From contig NZ_PVZC01000001.1 in the NCBI RefSeq assembly GCF_003002095.1, positions 434,001 through 498,000 on the forward strand: a DNA stretch of 64,000 nt. The letters run 5' to 3'. Below the pieces are notes generated by a model. That model was not told the origin of the DNA. It was given only the letters and a program-made list of their open reading frames with translations, and ran no database searches. This stretch comes from Allonocardiopsis opalescens. GTDB lineage: Bacteria; Actinomycetota; Actinomycetes; Streptosporangiales; Streptosporangiaceae. This document shows positions 47,201 to 54,931 of the stretch, piece after piece; position 1 is the stretch's first letter, and every line of letters starts with the position of its first letter. A program made the translations under genes and the position numbers.

Positions 47201-49079
47201 CGGGGAGGCGCTGCCGGTGCGCGGGATCGCGCTGCTCGACGACGGAGGCTCCGGCCTCGGCCCGGTCCCCGGCGGCACGGTCGCCGTCCACCGGGACGCC
47301 GCCGCGCTGGCCGCCGAGGCCGCGGCCGGCGGCCCGGCGCCGGAGACGGCGCTGCTGTGGTGCCCGCCCCCCGAGTCGGCGGCCGACCGGCCCGCGGCCC
47401 TGCGCGCCGCGGCCGCCCGCGTCCTCGCCGCCGTCCAGGCGGTCCTGGCCGAGGAGCGGCTGGCGCGGACCCGGCTGGCGGTGGTCACCCGGGGCGCGGT
47501 GGAGGCGGTGCCGGGCGAGGGGGTCGCGGACGTGGTGGCGGCGGCGGTGTGGGGCCTGGTGCGGGCCGCGCAGGCCGAGCACCCGGACCGCTTCGCCCTG
47601 GTGGACCTGGACGCGGACCCCGTCCGCTCCGCCGGGATGCTGATGGCCGCGCTCGCCTCGGCGGAGCCGCAGACCGCCGTGCGGGGCGGCACGGTGCTGG
47701 CCGCGCGGGCCGCCCGCGCGGAGGCGGGCGGCCCGCGGGCACCGCGGCCCGCGGCCCACCCGGCCGGGACGGTGCTGGTCACCGGCGGTACCGGCGGGCT
47801 GGGCGCCCTGGTCGCTCGGCACCTCGTGGTCGGGCACGAGGTGCCGAGCCTGCTGCTGGTGAGCCGGCGCGGCCCGGATGCGCCGGGCGCGGCCGAACTG
47901 GTCGCGGAGCTGGAGGGTCTGGGCGCGTCGGTGCGGGTGGCGGCCTGCGACGTGTCCGACCGGGAGGCGCTGCGCGCCCTGCTGGACTCCGTCCCCACCG
48001 AGGCGCCGCTGACCGGGGTGGTGCACACCGCAGGCGTGCTCGACGACGGCGTGGTCACCGCGCTGACGCCCGAGCGGCTGCACACGGCGCTGGCGCCCAA
48101 GGCCGAGGCCGCCTGGCACCTGCACGAGCTGACCCGCGAGCTCGACCTGGACATGTTCGTGCTCTTCTCCTCGCTGGCCGGCTGGGTGGACGGCGCCGGG
48201 CAGGCGGGCTACGCGGCGGCCAACGCCTTCCTGGACGGCCTGGCGCTGCACCGGCGGGCGGCCGGGCTGCCCGCGGTCTCGCTGGCCTGGGGTCTGTGGG
48301 AGCAGGCCGGCGGGATGGGCGGCGGGCTGTCGCGGCGCGACGCCGAGCGGGTCGCCCGCGACGGGATCGCGCCGATCCCCGACCGGCAGGGGCTGGCGCT
48401 GCTCGACGCGGCGCTCCGCTACGACCGCGCGCTGCTGGCACCGGTGAACTTCGACGCCGCGGCGCTGCGCGAGCGCGGCGCCGCCCTGCCGCCGCTGCTG
48501 CGCGAGCTGGCCGCCCGGCCGGTCCGCCCGGCGGCCGGCGCGGCGGCGGCCGACCGGACCGACGACCCCCTGGCGGAGCGCCTGGCCGCGATGCCGGCGG
48601 AGGAGCGCGGCCGCCACCTGCTCGACCTGGTGCGGACGCACGCCGCGGCGGTGCTCGGGCACAGCGGCCCGCAGGCCGTGGACGCCGAGCGCGCCTTCAC
48701 CGAGGTCGGCTTCGACTCACTCAGCGCGGTGGAGTTCCGCAACCGCCTGGGCGGGGTGACCGGCGTCCGCCTGTCCGCCACCCTGATCTTCGACCACCCC
48801 ACCCCCGCCGCCGTCGCCGAGCACCTCCAGGCGGAGCTGGTCGGCGAGGCGGCGCCGGAGGGGCCGTCGGTGGACGAGGAGCTGGCGCGGCTGGAGTCCG
48901 CATTGGACGGGGCGCGCCCCGACGACGCCGAGCACGCCCGGATCGCCGCCCGCCTGCACGCGCTCACCGCCCGCTGGGCCGAACTGCGCGCCGCCGGCGA
49001 GGCGGCGGCCGACCAGGAGCTGCACGCGGCCACCGCCGACGAGCTGTTCGACATCCTGGACAACGAGCTGCGGACCTAG
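37887..49079 (+). CDS. Type I modular polyketide synthase with loading ACP and two modules (PKS C)
   Basis: 3730 residues. Start chosen at ATG 37887 ([11 protein letters not shown]), with GGAG at 37877-37880 as RBS; an in-frame GTG at 37875 lacks its own RBS. Order: loading ACP (about 37950-38240, GFDSL) with no loading AT or KSQ; KS-AT-DH-KR-ACP; KS-AT-DH-KR-ACP; C-terminal docking domain (about 48850-49076). The first KS has TACSGS at the active-site Cys (codon 38814-38816), unlike TACSSS in all others. Both ATs have GHSIGE and HAFHSP (malonyl). Both DHs are intact; both KRs carry LDD and the catalytic Ser and Tyr. It starts the assembly line: an aminoacyl starter enters on the first ACP and two malonates are added as a diene. 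It lies 108 nt after the decarboxylase, probably in the same transcript, although it sits downstream of the terminal PKS in gene order. Confidence 0.96.
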   Translation: MSGSEELAPAGATATGGAPGGPSLARRLSGLPPHEQERVLVDLVCAQAAAVLRAVVPERAGEVPPELPFKEVGFDSLAAVQLHARLVAETGLPLPVTIAFDHPTPLQIARHLRAEALGLSPQAPAAPAPAAPAAADADPVAIVGMACRYPGGVASAEDLWRLVMDEREVLSGFPEDRGWDLDGLFDADPDAPGKSYVRQGGFLDTATLFDADLFGINPREALAMDPQQRLMLETCWEALERTGVDPNSLRASRTGVFVGAEVHEYGVRVHEAPDGLDGYLMTGNAPSVVSGRVAYLLGLEGPAVTVDTACSGSVVSLHLAAQSLRRGECSLALAGGVAVMGSPGMFTAFSRQRGLAPDGRCKAFAAAADGTGFSEGIGVLVLERLSDARRNGHEVLALVRGTSVNQDGASNGLTAPNGLAQQRLIQQALADAGLRAADVDAVDAHGTGTRLGDPIEAQALIATYGQGREEGRPLHLGSVKSNLGHTQAAGGVASLIKMVLAMRHGVLPRTLHVDAPTPHVDWSAGGVELLTETVPWPDTGRPRRAGVSAFGISGTNAHAILEQAPAAEDTAEPEEPGETEPRAAAPVPLVLSARGGAALREQARRLRAFAADRPGLALADLGYSLAATRASLDHRAVVLAGDRAELLRGLDAVAEPDTAPAGARVVRGTAGGGRLAFLFTGQGSQRLAMGRELYDAYPAFADALEDVCGHLDLQLETPLLDLLFGEPGSEAAALLDRTGYAQPALFAVEVALYRLVESFGLRPDFLAGHSIGELAAAHAAGVFPLEDAAMLVAARGRLMQELPAGGAMAAVQADPAEVAPLLAGREDEVGIAAFNGPEAVVVSGAEHAVLDVVGRLSAAGHRTRRLRVSHAFHSPLMEPMLADFHRVAREVAYAPPRVPVVSNATGRPAPAEELCSPEYWVRHVRGSVRFHDAIRYLEGEGVTTYLELGPDGVLSGMGAECVAPGGGAVLVPALRRDRGEAEQLLTALATAHVRGARTDWAAPLARVGARRTELPTYPFQRRRFWLSPEPASGDARGLGQRPTGHPLVRAAVGLPGDGRTVLTGRLALRTHPWLAEHAIAGTVLLPGTAFVELALRAGEECGHPRLAELTLEAPLVLPPQGGVALRVTAGAPDASGLRSVEVHARPEDAADEEWTRHASGSLAAAAPAEDTADLSVWPPEGASPLAVDGVYAELRERHYEYGPLFRGLRAAWRRGDEIFAEVALPGEAADQAARFGLHPALLDAALHATDLGGAERTDTVLPFAWSGVTLHAAGATALRVRIAPAGPDTVTLAAADATGAPVASVAALAMRPVAVDGLAAGGAAREALFRLDWVPAPQGAGPAAGPVGLLGEDPFGLASVLPGVPAYRDGAELLAALSGPAPAVALLSCRGAGGGLPAALHAAANGTLARLREWLADERSAGARLAVVTRGAVEAVPGEGVSDPAAAAVWGLVRTAQAEHPDRLVLVDLDGAPESARALADALRTGEPQLAVRAGAPLVPRLARAARPGGEPPAAGRPAGLAEGTVLVTGGTGGLGGLVARHLAAEHGVRRLLLAGRRGPDAPGAAGLVAELAELGAAAEVAACDVADRDALAALIAAVPAEAPLTGVVHLAGVLDDGVVTALTAERMDGVLAAKADAAWHLHELTADLDLRLFALFSSVSGVLGGAGQGNYAAANAFLDGLALHRRAAGLPAVSLAWGPWERAGGMAARLGATDLARMAREGARALTDADGLALLDAALDLGEPLLVPARWDRSALRRAAAGELPAVLRGLAGPAPRRVAREAGGAPAETPLAHRLAGMAEAERARHLLDLVRSHAAAVLGHDGAWAVESDRAFTELGFDSLTAVELRNRLTGATGVRLAATLVFDYPNPVALAGHIAEKLLGTAVRADEPAPAAAAGGDEPIAIIAMSCRYPGGVASPEDLWRLVADGRDGVAPFPTDRGWNLAGIYDPEPGLPGRTYVREGGFLYDAAEFDAELFGISPREALAMDPQQRLLLEASWEAFERAGIPADSLRGSRTGVFAGVMYHDWGTRLAHVPDDLAGYLGNGSLASVVSGRVSYVFGLEGPAVTVDTACSSSLVALHLAVQALRNGECALALAGGVTVMATPDTFVDFGRQRGLSSDGRCRSFADAADGVGWSEGVGLLVLERLSDARRNGHQVLAVVRGSAVNQDGASNGLTAPNGPSQQRVIRQALAAAGVPAAEVDVVEAHGTGTTLGDPIEAQALLDTYGQDRPEGRPLYLGSIKSNLGHTQAAAGVAGVIKAVQAMRHGVMPKTLHVDAPSSQVDWSAGAVELLTEPRPWEADGRPRRAGVSSFGISGTNAHVIIEQPPAEEPAGAAAEPAADAPAAPVVPVVVSGRGERGLAGQAGRLAAFLAGDEASGLPEVAAALVGTRSALDHRGVVLAADRAEALAGLRALAAGEPHPGLVRGVAREGGLAVLFSGQGSQRLGMGRELHGAFPVFAANFDAICAEFDALLPEPLREVLWAEPESERAGLVDQTLFTQAGLFAFEVALFRLVESWGVRPDFLAGHSIGEISAAHVAGVLTLADACALVAARGRLMQALPDGGVMLAVQAAEDEVLPYLAGVEDRVGIAAVNGPAAVVVSGAREAVAGIAARLAEAGHKTRELRVSHAFHSPLMDPMLAEFEAAIADLRFQAPTVPVVSNVTGGLAGDEIATPGYWVRHVRAAVRFGDGVRTLHGQGVRAFLEIGPDSVLTAMGQGAAPEEANAVFVPAARRDRDEPRQAVTALAELHAHGVRVDWTPLLPGRAVAGALQARPELPTYAFQRQRYWLNASGTAAQGGDAAGFGQAAAGHPLLGAVVADPDGDAVTLTGRLSLDTHPWLADHQVHGTVLVPGTALVELAVRAGDEVGRPVLDELTLEAPLPVPEDTGVAVQVRVDPAEESGDRRLRVYARPDGAGADGEWTRHATGLLRAAADAPAEPAELSVWPPLGAEPLDIGGRYGELAREGLEYGPAFQGLRAAWRRGAEVYAEVALRDEERVDAERYRLHPALFDAALHIAGLTGAAEASALPFSWTGVGVSTGGAASLRVRVSGTASGAFSLALADASGAPVASVAALATRPVAPEQLRAPGGRDSLYALRWVPVPAGEALPVRGIALLDDGGSGLGPVPGGTVAVHRDAAALAAEAAAGGPAPETALLWCPPPESAADRPAALRAAAARVLAAVQAVLAEERLARTRLAVVTRGAVEAVPGEGVADVVAAAVWGLVRAAQAEHPDRFALVDLDADPVRSAGMLMAALASAEPQTAVRGGTVLAARAARAEAGGPRAPRPAAHPAGTVLVTGGTGGLGALVARHLVVGHEVPSLLLVSRRGPDAPGAAELVAELEGLGASVRVAACDVSDREALRALLDSVPTEAPLTGVVHTAGVLDDGVVTALTPERLHTALAPKAEAAWHLHELTRELDLDMFVLFSSLAGWVDGAGQAGYAAANAFLDGLALHRRAAGLPAVSLAWGLWEQAGGMGGGLSRRDAERVARDGIAPIPDRQGLALLDAALRYDRALLAPVNFDAAALRERGAALPPLLRELAARPVRPAAGAAAADRTDDPLAERLAAMPAEERGRHLLDLVRTHAAAVLGHSGPQAVDAERAFTEVGFDSLSAVEFRNRLGGVTGVRLSATLIFDHPTPAAVAEHLQAELVGEAAPEGPSVDEELARLESALDGARPDDAEHARIAARLHALTARWAELRAAGEAAADQELHAATADELFDILDNELRT
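38295..43550 (+). other. PKS C module C1: KS-AT-DH-KR-ACP
   Basis: KS about 38297-39570 with TACSGS at 38808-38825, VDAHGTGT and SNLGHTQ; AT about 39640-40965 (GHSIGE near 40193, HAFHSP near 40495: malonyl); DH about 41020-41860 (HxxxGxxxxP, [10 protein letters not shown]); KR about 41860-43230 (LDD, FSSVSG); ACP about 43260-43540 (GFDSL). It is more diverged in sequence from the other modules. This fits the first KS having to accept the starter rather than a growing polyene. Confidence 0.9.
43580..49076 (+). other. PKS C module C2: KS-AT-DH-KR-ACP plus C-terminal docking domain
   Basis: KS about 43585-44870 (TACSSS); AT about 44930-46255 (GHSIGE, HAFHSP near 45775: malonyl); DH about 46310-47150 (HxxxGxxxxP; second motif [10 protein letters not shown]); KR about 47155-48530 with LDD and FSSLAGW (it has both LDD and a Trp in the following loop); ACP about 48560-48840 (GFDSL). 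The final ~75 residues are charged and helical and end in an acidic [12 protein letters not shown] tail typical of a C-terminal docking domain. The partner is the unseen next PKS, possibly the N terminus of PKS A. Confidence 0.9.
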
Positions 49080-49127
49080 GCCGCCGGCCCGGGCCGGGCG
49101 GGGGCGGCTCGGCCCGGGCGGGCGGAG

Positions 49128-49155
49128 GGGGCCGCCGGCGCGAGCCGGCGGCCCC
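49128..49155. terminator. Bidirectional hairpin between PKS C and the LAL regulator
   Basis: 12-bp perfect arms (49128-49139 and 49144-49155) enclose a GCGA tetraloop of the GNRA kind. It sits in the 79-bp gap between two convergent genes, where a shared terminator is expected. Confidence 0.7.
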
Positions 49156-49158
49156 GCC

Positions 49159-51948
49159 TCACTCCGCGGAGACCTTCTGGTTCTGGTGGAACAGGACCGG
49201 CAGGTTGCTGCGGCCGTTCACCGCCAGCTTCCGGTAGATGCGGGTCAGGTGCTGCTCGACGGTGCTCACGGTGATGTAGAGCTTCCCGGCGATCTCCCGG
49301 TTGGTGTAGCCCGAGGCGGCCAGCGAGGCGACGCGCTGCTCGGCGTCGCTGAGCGCGCCGATGCCCTCCGCCGCCCCGGACGATTCCCCCGAGCCGCCCG
49401 AGTCGCCCCCGCCGCTGTAGGACAGCGCGCGGCGCAGCGGCTCCGCGCCGCAGTCGGTGATGACCGTCTCGGCGCGGTGGCCGATCATGCGCGCCTTGTT
49501 GGAATCGCCGAGCGCGTCGAGCGCGCGGGTCAGGGCGACCAGGGAATAGGCCAGCTCCAGGCCGTCGCCCGACTCCTGCAGCACGTCGACGGCCTGCCTC
49601 AGCAGGGCGGGGCGCTGCCGGGGCTCACCGGCCGCGGCCTGGACCCGCAGCAGGTTGCCGCGGACACGGGCGGGCTGGCGGTACTGGAGCGCCTGCTGCT
49701 CGTTGAGGAGCTTCCTGGCCGGCTCGGACTCGCCCAGGCCGAGGTACGCCTCCGCCGCCCCGGTCCGCCACGGGGCCAGTGCCGGTGAGTCCAGGTCCAG
49801 CTCGCGCATGAGCCGGCCGCAGGCGAGGAAGTCGCTCAGCGCGGCACGGAAATTGTGGATGCGCAGATAGTACTGGGCACGTGAATAGAGATAGGGAAAG
49901 CCCCAGCGGGTCTTCACATGCGATTCGGGAATCGGGTGGCGCACGCTCGCCAGCGCGGACTCGTAATCGCCCGTCTCCGTGTGCGCGCGAATCAGCACGG
50001 CGAGCGGAAGGCAGACGGCCGTGCCCCAGTTCCGCAGCGGCATTATCCGCAGCGCGGCCGTGATGTGCTCCAAGGCCGCCGACAGCCGGCCCTGGCGCAA
50101 TTCGATATAGGCGCGGACCGAGGAGAAGTACGCCTGCCATGTGGGTGAGCCGCGGTTCGACAGCTCATCGTGCAGCGACGAGCAGTAGTGGCGCGCCTTG
50201 TCCAGCTGGTCGGCGTGGATGAGCGCGGACAGCGCGCTGTCCATGGCCTCGACGAAGGGCTCGTCCACCGCGGAGTGCCGCAGCACCTGGTCGGCCGTCC
50301 TGGCGGCCTCGATGTCGGGTCCGCGGCGCAGCACCGTGTCGAGCGCCCGCACCGCCTGGAGGTAGACGCTGAAGGACGAGGGGACCACGCCGGTCTGGTC
50401 GAAGGGGGGGAGGTCCCTGCTGACCTCCTGGAAGACGCCGGGGAAGGTCAGGGAGAGCCACCGGCCGGTGATCTCCAGCGAGGCGGCGTCCTCCAGGTCC
50501 AGTTCGTCGGCGCTGGACCCGAGCTTGCGCAGCAGGTCCGTCGCCTCGTCGAGGTAGCCGTACCAGAGCAGGAAGCGGATGCTGCTGAAGGTGTCGGAGC
50601 GGCCCAGCACCCCGTTGCCGGCGGCCGCGTGCAGCGGGGCGGCGTGCCGTTCGGCGATGGCGGGGTTGAGCAGCCACTCGGCCCGGGCCAGCAGGCTGGT
50701 GACCAGCGCGCGCTCGCCCTCGTCCGTGGTGGCCCTGGACGCCAGCCGCAGGTAGCGGATGGCCGCGTCGTGCCGGCCGGCGGCGACCGCCTGGGTGGCG
50801 GCGTCGCGGAGCAGTTCGAGCGCCCAGGGCGGTTCGTGGTGCGCGGCGCGGACGAGGTGGTCGGCGATGGTCGTGGCGGCCGCCCCTTCGGCGTGCACCA
50901 GGTGGGCGGCGCGCCGGTGCGCCTCGACGCGGTCGTGCGGGTCGATGTCGTTCAGCACCGCCGAGCGGGCGCTGGGGTGGCGGTAGTCCGACACCCCGAA
51001 CAGGCCGATGGCGCGCAGCGAGCGCAGCGCCTGCCCGACCGTGTCGGCGGTCCGGTCGACCAGGTCGGCCACCAGCCTGGGGGAGCCGTGCTCGCCGAGC
51101 ACGGCGAGGGCGCGGGCGACCAGCAGCGTGTCGGGGTCGCCGCGGTGCAGCAGTGTCAGCACCGAGCGGGCGTAGGTCTCGCCGACCGGTATCCCGGCGG
51201 GCTCCGCTCCGTTCGCCGCCTTGACCGCGTTGCGGTAGTCCTCGGTGATCGCGGTGACCAGGAGCGGATTGCCGCCGCTGATCCGGTACACCGCCGCGGC
51301 CGTCGCCTCGTCGGCGGCGCCGGCCAGCTCGTGCGTGACCACGTCGGCGACGCCCTTGATCGACAGGGGGTTCAGCCGGATCCGCTCGCAGGCGGGATGG
51401 TGCAGCAGGTCGACGTCGAGTATGGGGCAGACGCGCTGCGGGCGGTCGGCCGCGGCGAGCAGCACGAAGATCCGGGCGCTGGTGATCCGGCGCACCAGGT
51501 ACAGCAGCAGGTGCAGCGAGGGGAGGTCGGCGTACTCGACGTCGTCGACCGTGATGAGCAGCGGCCTGCTCTCCGACAGCTCCAGCAGAACGGTCCACAG
51601 CCGCGGCGCGAGGCTCAGCCAGTCGCCGGCGTCCTCCGTCCCGGTGGGGTGGTGGACGGCCTCCCGGAGCGTCTGCGCGGCCCGCGCCCGGTGGTCGGCC
51701 GGCAGCGCGGCGGTGTGGAAGAGCTGGTTCATGACACCGAGGGGCAGGTCGCGCTCCAGGGGCGAGCACGAACTGCTCAACCATGTCACGCCCGATTCCG
51801 CGGCCTGCTCGCCGAATACACGAAGCAGTTCCGTTTTCCCGTAGGAAATCGGTCCCATGATGACCGCAAGGCGTCCTTTACCACTCACGCTATCCGCAAG
51901 TAGATCGGCCAAGTGAGAGAGTTCATCGCTTCGCTCGACCAAAGGCAT
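49159..51948 (-). CDS. LAL-family LuxR-type transcriptional activator, pathway-specific
   Basis: 929 residues. The N-terminal ATPase region has Walker A MGPISYGKTELL about residues 31-42 and Walker B LLITVDDVEYAD about 130-142. A long helical, TPR-like middle follows, then a C-terminal LuxR helix-turn-helix (about 865-925) with TNREIAGKLYITVSTVEQHL. Size and layout are those of LAL regulators that control type I PKS clusters in Streptomyces (for example PikD, PimM). ATG at 51948 is the only start that retains the N terminus before Walker A. It is convergent with PKS C. A promoter-like pair of hexamers and two 14-bp direct repeats lie about 95-155 bp upstream, and a TAGGGG element lies 5 bp before the start codon, which could allow autoregulation. 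It probably activates the PKS, type II thioesterase and sugar transcripts. Family is certain; targets are inferred. Confidence 0.92.
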   Translation of the reverse strand: MPLVERSDELSHLADLLADSVSGKGRLAVIMGPISYGKTELLRVFGEQAAESGVTWLSSSCSPLERDLPLGVMNQLFHTAALPADHRARAAQTLREAVHHPTGTEDAGDWLSLAPRLWTVLLELSESRPLLITVDDVEYADLPSLHLLLYLVRRITSARIFVLLAAADRPQRVCPILDVDLLHHPACERIRLNPLSIKGVADVVTHELAGAADEATAAAVYRISGGNPLLVTAITEDYRNAVKAANGAEPAGIPVGETYARSVLTLLHRGDPDTLLVARALAVLGEHGSPRLVADLVDRTADTVGQALRSLRAIGLFGVSDYRHPSARSAVLNDIDPHDRVEAHRRAAHLVHAEGAAATTIADHLVRAAHHEPPWALELLRDAATQAVAAGRHDAAIRYLRLASRATTDEGERALVTSLLARAEWLLNPAIAERHAAPLHAAAGNGVLGRSDTFSSIRFLLWYGYLDEATDLLRKLGSSADELDLEDAASLEITGRWLSLTFPGVFQEVSRDLPPFDQTGVVPSSFSVYLQAVRALDTVLRRGPDIEAARTADQVLRHSAVDEPFVEAMDSALSALIHADQLDKARHYCSSLHDELSNRGSPTWQAYFSSVRAYIELRQGRLSAALEHITAALRIMPLRNWGTAVCLPLAVLIRAHTETGDYESALASVRHPIPESHVKTRWGFPYLYSRAQYYLRIHNFRAALSDFLACGRLMRELDLDSPALAPWRTGAAEAYLGLGESEPARKLLNEQQALQYRQPARVRGNLLRVQAAAGEPRQRPALLRQAVDVLQESGDGLELAYSLVALTRALDALGDSNKARMIGHRAETVITDCGAEPLRRALSYSGGGDSGGSGESSGAAEGIGALSDAEQRVASLAASGYTNREIAGKLYITVSTVEQHLTRIYRKLAVNGRSNLPVLFHQNQKVSAE

Positions 51949-51953
51949 GAGAC

Positions 51954-51959
51954 TAGGGG
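51954..51959 (+). promoter_or_regulatory. TAGGGG element at the LAL start
   Basis: CTAGGGGTACC lies 5 bp upstream of the LAL start codon (on the opposite strand). It shares TAGGGGTAC with the element before the ligase (34859). In this position a bound protein would sit in the LAL leader, consistent with negative autoregulation. Inference only. Confidence 0.3.
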
Positions 51960-52041
51960 TACCTCTCGTTTCGGAGGGCGGGTCCGGGAGAAGCGTGAGT
52001 TCCCGTAGTAGATCCGTAGATCATTGTGTCGATCTGGGCGG

Positions 52042-52071
52042 AACATAACTGACCACACAAGATGATCACAA
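52042..52071 (-). promoter_or_regulatory. Candidate promoter of the LAL regulator
   Basis: On the minus strand TTGTGA (complement of 52066-52071) and TATGTT (complement of 52042-52047) are separated by 18 bp, a reasonable -35/-10 pair. Transcription would start near 52035, giving a leader of about 87 nt. Confidence 0.45.
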
Positions 52072-52105
52072 GCTGCTCAGAGTGACTATCGGCTGCTCAG
52101 AGTGA
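52072..52105. repeat. Two 14-bp direct repeats immediately upstream of the LAL promoter
   Basis: GCTGCTCAGAGTGA occurs exactly at 52072-52085 and 52092-52105, a 20-bp period of about two helical turns. The pair abuts the -35 hexamer on its upstream side, the expected position of activator or repressor operators. The binding protein is unknown. Confidence 0.6.
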
Positions 52106-52371
52106 TATTGCGATCAAGGTGTCCGACTCCGGTCAGGCGCCTTGCCTGCTTTATTGCGGTAGGTGCCTTGATGTACCTGTTTGGGGGGTTTCGTCCCTGG
52201 TGTCGCGTTACGGGGTCGCTAATGGGGTCGCGGCGGCCGCGGGTGCGCTGTGCGCACCAAATGCCCGCACTTCTGTGGTCGGCATCACGTTTGAATGGCT
52301 GCTGTTCCGGCATGGCAACGGAGCCGGCGTGGAGGTCGGCGGCATCCGCTATTCAGGCATTTAGCCTGGAG

Positions 52372-52414
52372 TAGGGGCCCCATATTTTCATGGTCGCGCC
52401 CCTAGGGGGCGACC
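52372..52414. promoter_or_regulatory. TAGGGG element and CCCCTAGGGG palindrome
   Basis: TAGGGG at 52372-52377 is followed by a perfect 10-bp palindrome CCCCTAGGGG at 52399-52408. The palindrome is nested in a longer inverted repeat (52392-52414, GGTCG arms paired with CGACC) with a single unmatched base. The palindrome is two TAGGGG half-sites back to back, so it may be a dimer site for the same regulator as the other elements. Confidence 0.4.
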
Positions 52415-52643
52415 GTTCGGTGCAAGGGGGGTTTCACTTGGGATGCGATTCGTTAACGGTGAATGTCGGCAGGATTTCATTTCAGTAATAGCTGATAAAG
52501 TCATCTAGTGGAGGTTGTATTCGAATCCGTCGCCCGGCTCGGCCGTGCGGACCGGCGTCCCGGTGACCGGTACGGCCGGCTCCTGTCCCGGCCCCCGGAG
52601 CGCGCCGCCGGCGCGGCCGCGGCGCGGGCCGGGGAAGGCCGGA

Positions 52644-52675
52644 CCCCTAGCGGCGGCGCGGCCCGGGGTTAGGGG
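52644..52675. promoter_or_regulatory. Inverted CCCCTA/TAGGGG pair before the type II thioesterase
   Basis: CCCCTAG at 52644-52650 and TTAGGGG at 52669-52675 face each other about 250 bp upstream of the thioesterase start. GATAAT at 52721-52726 could be a -10 but has no convincing -35. Listed because the hexamers match the elements in the other cluster leaders. Confidence 0.35.
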
Positions 52676-52928
52676 TAGGCGCCGACGCCGGCCGTCTGCT
52701 CGACTTGGCCGGTGGCGCCGGATAATGCGCCGTCCCCGTTCCGGAAGCGCACTTTCCGGCCTCTCGGCAGATGGCCGCGCCGCCCGCAGGACGCCCGGTC
52801 CGCACCGCCGTCCGGCGGCGCCGGACAGCGGCCGGAGAAATACGGGAGAATCCAGCGGGAAATCGGCCGGAACGGCCTGTGACGCCGGTCCGCCGACGCG
52901 TTCGACATCGAAGGGGCACGGAGTGGCA

Positions 52929-53702
52929 ATGGCCGGTTCGAACGAAAGAGACACCTCCTGGATTCGCCGGTTCCACGCGTCGGAACAGGCGGCGGTCACG
53001 CTGCTGTGCTTCCCGTACGCAGGCGGATCGGCCAGCTTCTACTTCCCCGTCTCCCGCGCGCTGGCCCCGAGCGTCGAAGTGCTCGCCGTGCAGTACCCCG
53101 GGCGCCAGGACCGCCGCGCGGAGGCGCGCGTCGAGGACATCGGCGAGCTCGCCGACCGCACCGTGCGCGCGCTGGACGGTTGGATCACCCGCCCGGTGGC
53201 GCTCTTCGGCCACAGCCTGGGCGCCACCCTCGCCTACGAGGTCGCGCTCCGGCTCGGCCGGCGCGGCACCCCGCCGATCGCGCTCTTCGCCTCCGGGCGC
53301 CGGGCGCCGTCGCGCTACCGCGACGAGCGGCTGCACCAGCTGGACGACGCCGGCCTGCTCGCCGAGCTGCGCACCCTCAGCGGCACGACCAGCAGCCTGC
53401 TCGACGACGACGAGGTCATGCGCACGGTGCTGCCCGCGCTGCGCAGCGACTACAAGGCCATCGAGACCTACCGGCACCGGCCGGGCGAGACCCTGGCCTG
53501 CCCCCTCTCCGTCCTGATCGGCGACGACGATCCCAAGGTCGACCTGGCGGAGGCCGAGGCGTGGCGCGAGCACAGCTCCGGCCCCTTCGAGCTGCGCGTC
53601 CACCCCGGCGGGCACTTCTATCTGAACGAGCGCGCGGCCGAGGTGATCGGGTACCTGCGCGAGCGGCTGGCGGCACTGGCGGGCACCGCTCCCGCCCGGT
53701 GA
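52929..53702 (+). CDS. Type II thioesterase (editing thioesterase)
   Basis: 257 residues, alpha/beta hydrolase. It removes aberrant acyl groups from carrier-protein phosphopantetheine arms and acts in the cytoplasm on the PKS. Visible: [14 protein letters not shown] near residue 20; nucleophile motif GHSLG (Ser96); GDDDPKVD around 197-204 with the acid; HPGGHFYL with His229. ATG 52929 is chosen because GGAG lies 5 nt upstream. A GTG at 52923, preceded by AAGGGG, is an alternative. The frame is open further upstream, but that part is low-complexity translation with no domain. It stands alone between the regulatory region and the sugar operon. Distinct from the chain-releasing TE fused to PKS B. 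Confidence 0.93.
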   Translation: MAGSNERDTSWIRRFHASEQAAVTLLCFPYAGGSASFYFPVSRALAPSVEVLAVQYPGRQDRRAEARVEDIGELADRTVRALDGWITRPVALFGHSLGATLAYEVALRLGRRGTPPIALFASGRRAPSRYRDERLHQLDDAGLLAELRTLSGTTSSLLDDDEVMRTVLPALRSDYKAIETYRHRPGETLACPLSVLIGDDDPKVDLAEAEAWREHSSGPFELRVHPGGHFYLNERAAEVIGYLRERLAALAGTAPAR

Positions 53703-53712
53703 TCAGGGGCCG

Positions 53713-53760
53713 TTAAGGGGGACGCTAGGGGCTGATGGCTTCACCGGGACATGCCAGAGT
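53713..53760 (+). promoter_or_regulatory. Candidate activator-dependent promoter of the sugar operon
   Basis: TTAAGGGG (53713-53720) and CTAGGGG (53725-53731) form a direct repeat whose core GGGGACGCTAGGGG (53718-53731) differs by one base from that at 34851-34864. A -10-like CAGAGT at 53755-53760 follows after 23 nt, the same spacing as at the ligase promoter within 1 nt. No -35 hexamer is seen. The predicted leader to the ATG at 53929 is about 165 nt. Confidence 0.45.
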
Positions 53761-53928
53761 GTCCATCGTCCGGCCATTTCGAGAATGGCGCGGACAAGCT
53801 CGGGTCGAATTCCGACATGTGCGGGCCCCTGGTGCGGGCATTTCTGTAGAGGTGTTTCCGGTGAGTATTCCCAACAATGCCTTTCACGGTGCCGTGCGCT
53901 GCGCCGGCGTTCACACGGCTGTCCGTTG

Positions 53929-54801
53929 ATGAAAGGCATAATCCTGGCCGGCGGCAAGGGCACCCGGTTGTACCCGGTCACGCTGGCCGTCTCCAAGCAG
54001 TTGCTCCCGGTCAGCGACAAGCCGCTGATCTACTATCCGCTCTCGGCGCTCATGCTGGCGGGCATCAGGGAGATCCTGGTGATCTCCACCCCCTGGGACC
54101 TGCCGCAGATCCGGCGCCTGCTCCGCGACGGCTCGCACCTCGGGCTGCGGATCGACTACGCCGAGCAGCCCGAGCCCAACGGCCTCGCCGAAGCCTTCGT
54201 CATCGGGGCCGAGCACGTCGGCGACGACCCGGTCGCCCTCGTCCTGGGCGACAACATCTTCCACGGCTACGCCTTCCAGGAGATCCTGCAGCGCCACACC
54301 GAGGACATCGAGGGCTGCGTGCTGTTCGGCTACCCCGTCCGCGACCCCGAGCGCTACGGGATCGCGGAGATCGGCGCGGACGGCCGGCTGCTGTCCATCG
54401 AGGAGAAGCCGCGGACCCCGCGCTCCAACCGCGCCGTCGTCGGCATGTACCTCTACGACAACAGCGTGCTGGACATCGCCAAGAACCTGCGCCCCTCGGC
54501 CCGCGGCGAACTCGAGATCACCGACGTGAACCGGGTCTACCTCGAACGCGGCCAGGCGCGCGTCATCGACCTCGGCCGCGGCTTCGCCTGGCTCGACGCC
54601 GGCACCCCGGAGTCGCTGCTGGAGGCCGGCCAGTACGTGCAGACGCTGGAGCACCGCCAGTCCGTCCGCATCGCCTGCCTGGAGGAGATCGCCCTCCGGA
54701 TGGGCTTCATCGACGCCGACAGCTGCGCGCGGCTCGGGCAGGAGCTCGCGGGCTCGGCGTACGGCCAGTACGTGCTCTCCATCGCCGAGCAGCTCCGCTG
54801 A
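53929..54801 (+). CDS. rfbA: Glucose-1-phosphate thymidylyltransferase
   Basis: 290 residues, the usual length of RmlA/RfbA. It makes dTDP-glucose from glucose-1-phosphate and dTTP. The N terminus [14 protein letters not shown] is the nucleotide-binding signature (GGxGTRL about residues 8-14). [25 protein letters not shown] and TGMYLYD-like (VGMYLYD) motifs follow, as does [16 protein letters not shown]. Start fixed by the conserved MKG beginning; there is no good RBS before it. First gene of a three-gene sugar-nucleotide cassette whose next two members are a sugar dehydrogenase and a decarboxylase. The dTDP-glucose is therefore probably oxidised rather than 4,6-dehydrated. Hence the cassette parallels CalS7-CalS8-CalS9. 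Confidence 0.93.
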   Translation: MKGIILAGGKGTRLYPVTLAVSKQLLPVSDKPLIYYPLSALMLAGIREILVISTPWDLPQIRRLLRDGSHLGLRIDYAEQPEPNGLAEAFVIGAEHVGDDPVALVLGDNIFHGYAFQEILQRHTEDIEGCVLFGYPVRDPERYGIAEIGADGRLLSIEEKPRTPRSNRAVVGMYLYDNSVLDIAKNLRPSARGELEITDVNRVYLERGQARVIDLGRGFAWLDAGTPESLLEAGQYVQTLEHRQSVRIACLEEIALRMGFIDADSCARLGQELAGSAYGQYVLSIAEQLR

Positions 54802-54931
54802 CGGCGGTCCCGCCCGCCGCCCCGGCGCGCCCCGCGGCGCGCGGAGGCGGCCGTCACGAGCAGTCGCACCATCCACCGGCCGCCCCGGCCCGGCAACCGG
54901 CCGCCACGGCGGCGCGACCAAAGGAACCACC

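Larger units (their letters stand above)
51949..52928. other. Regulatory region, no confident gene
   Basis: About 980 bp between the divergent LAL and type II thioesterase genes. The stretch 51960-52520 is visibly lower in GC than the rest of the cluster. Several short open frames exist (for example around 52102-52374 and 52119-52364). They lack convincing RBSs, codon bias or recognisable products. What is supported: a minus-strand promoter with tandem repeats, a CCCCTAGGGG palindrome, and several TAGGGG or CCCCTA elements listed separately. Confidence 0.6.

Noticed and set aside
36225-48662. A 4145-codon open frame on the minus strand opposite PKS C, and similar giant antisense frames at 6628-12819 and 13247-18232
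   Set aside because: Translations are Gly/Arg/Gln/His-rich with no domain, and the plus strand has complete PKS domains. Long antisense frames are expected in DNA this rich in GC.
52102-52374. Short frames of 81-90 codons in the LAL-thioesterase spacer
   Set aside because: No RBS, no GC-rich third positions, overlapping in different frames, and no recognisable family.
52515-52928. N-terminal extension of the type II thioesterase back to a TTG at 52515
   Set aside because: The extra 138 residues are Pro/Arg/Gly low complexity. The GGAG plus ATG at 52929 gives the normal family length.
53735-53929. A 64-codon frame overlapping the thymidylyltransferase start by one base
   Set aside because: It begins upstream of the predicted transcription start and has no family or clear RBS. 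Translational coupling to the next gene is possible but unsupported.
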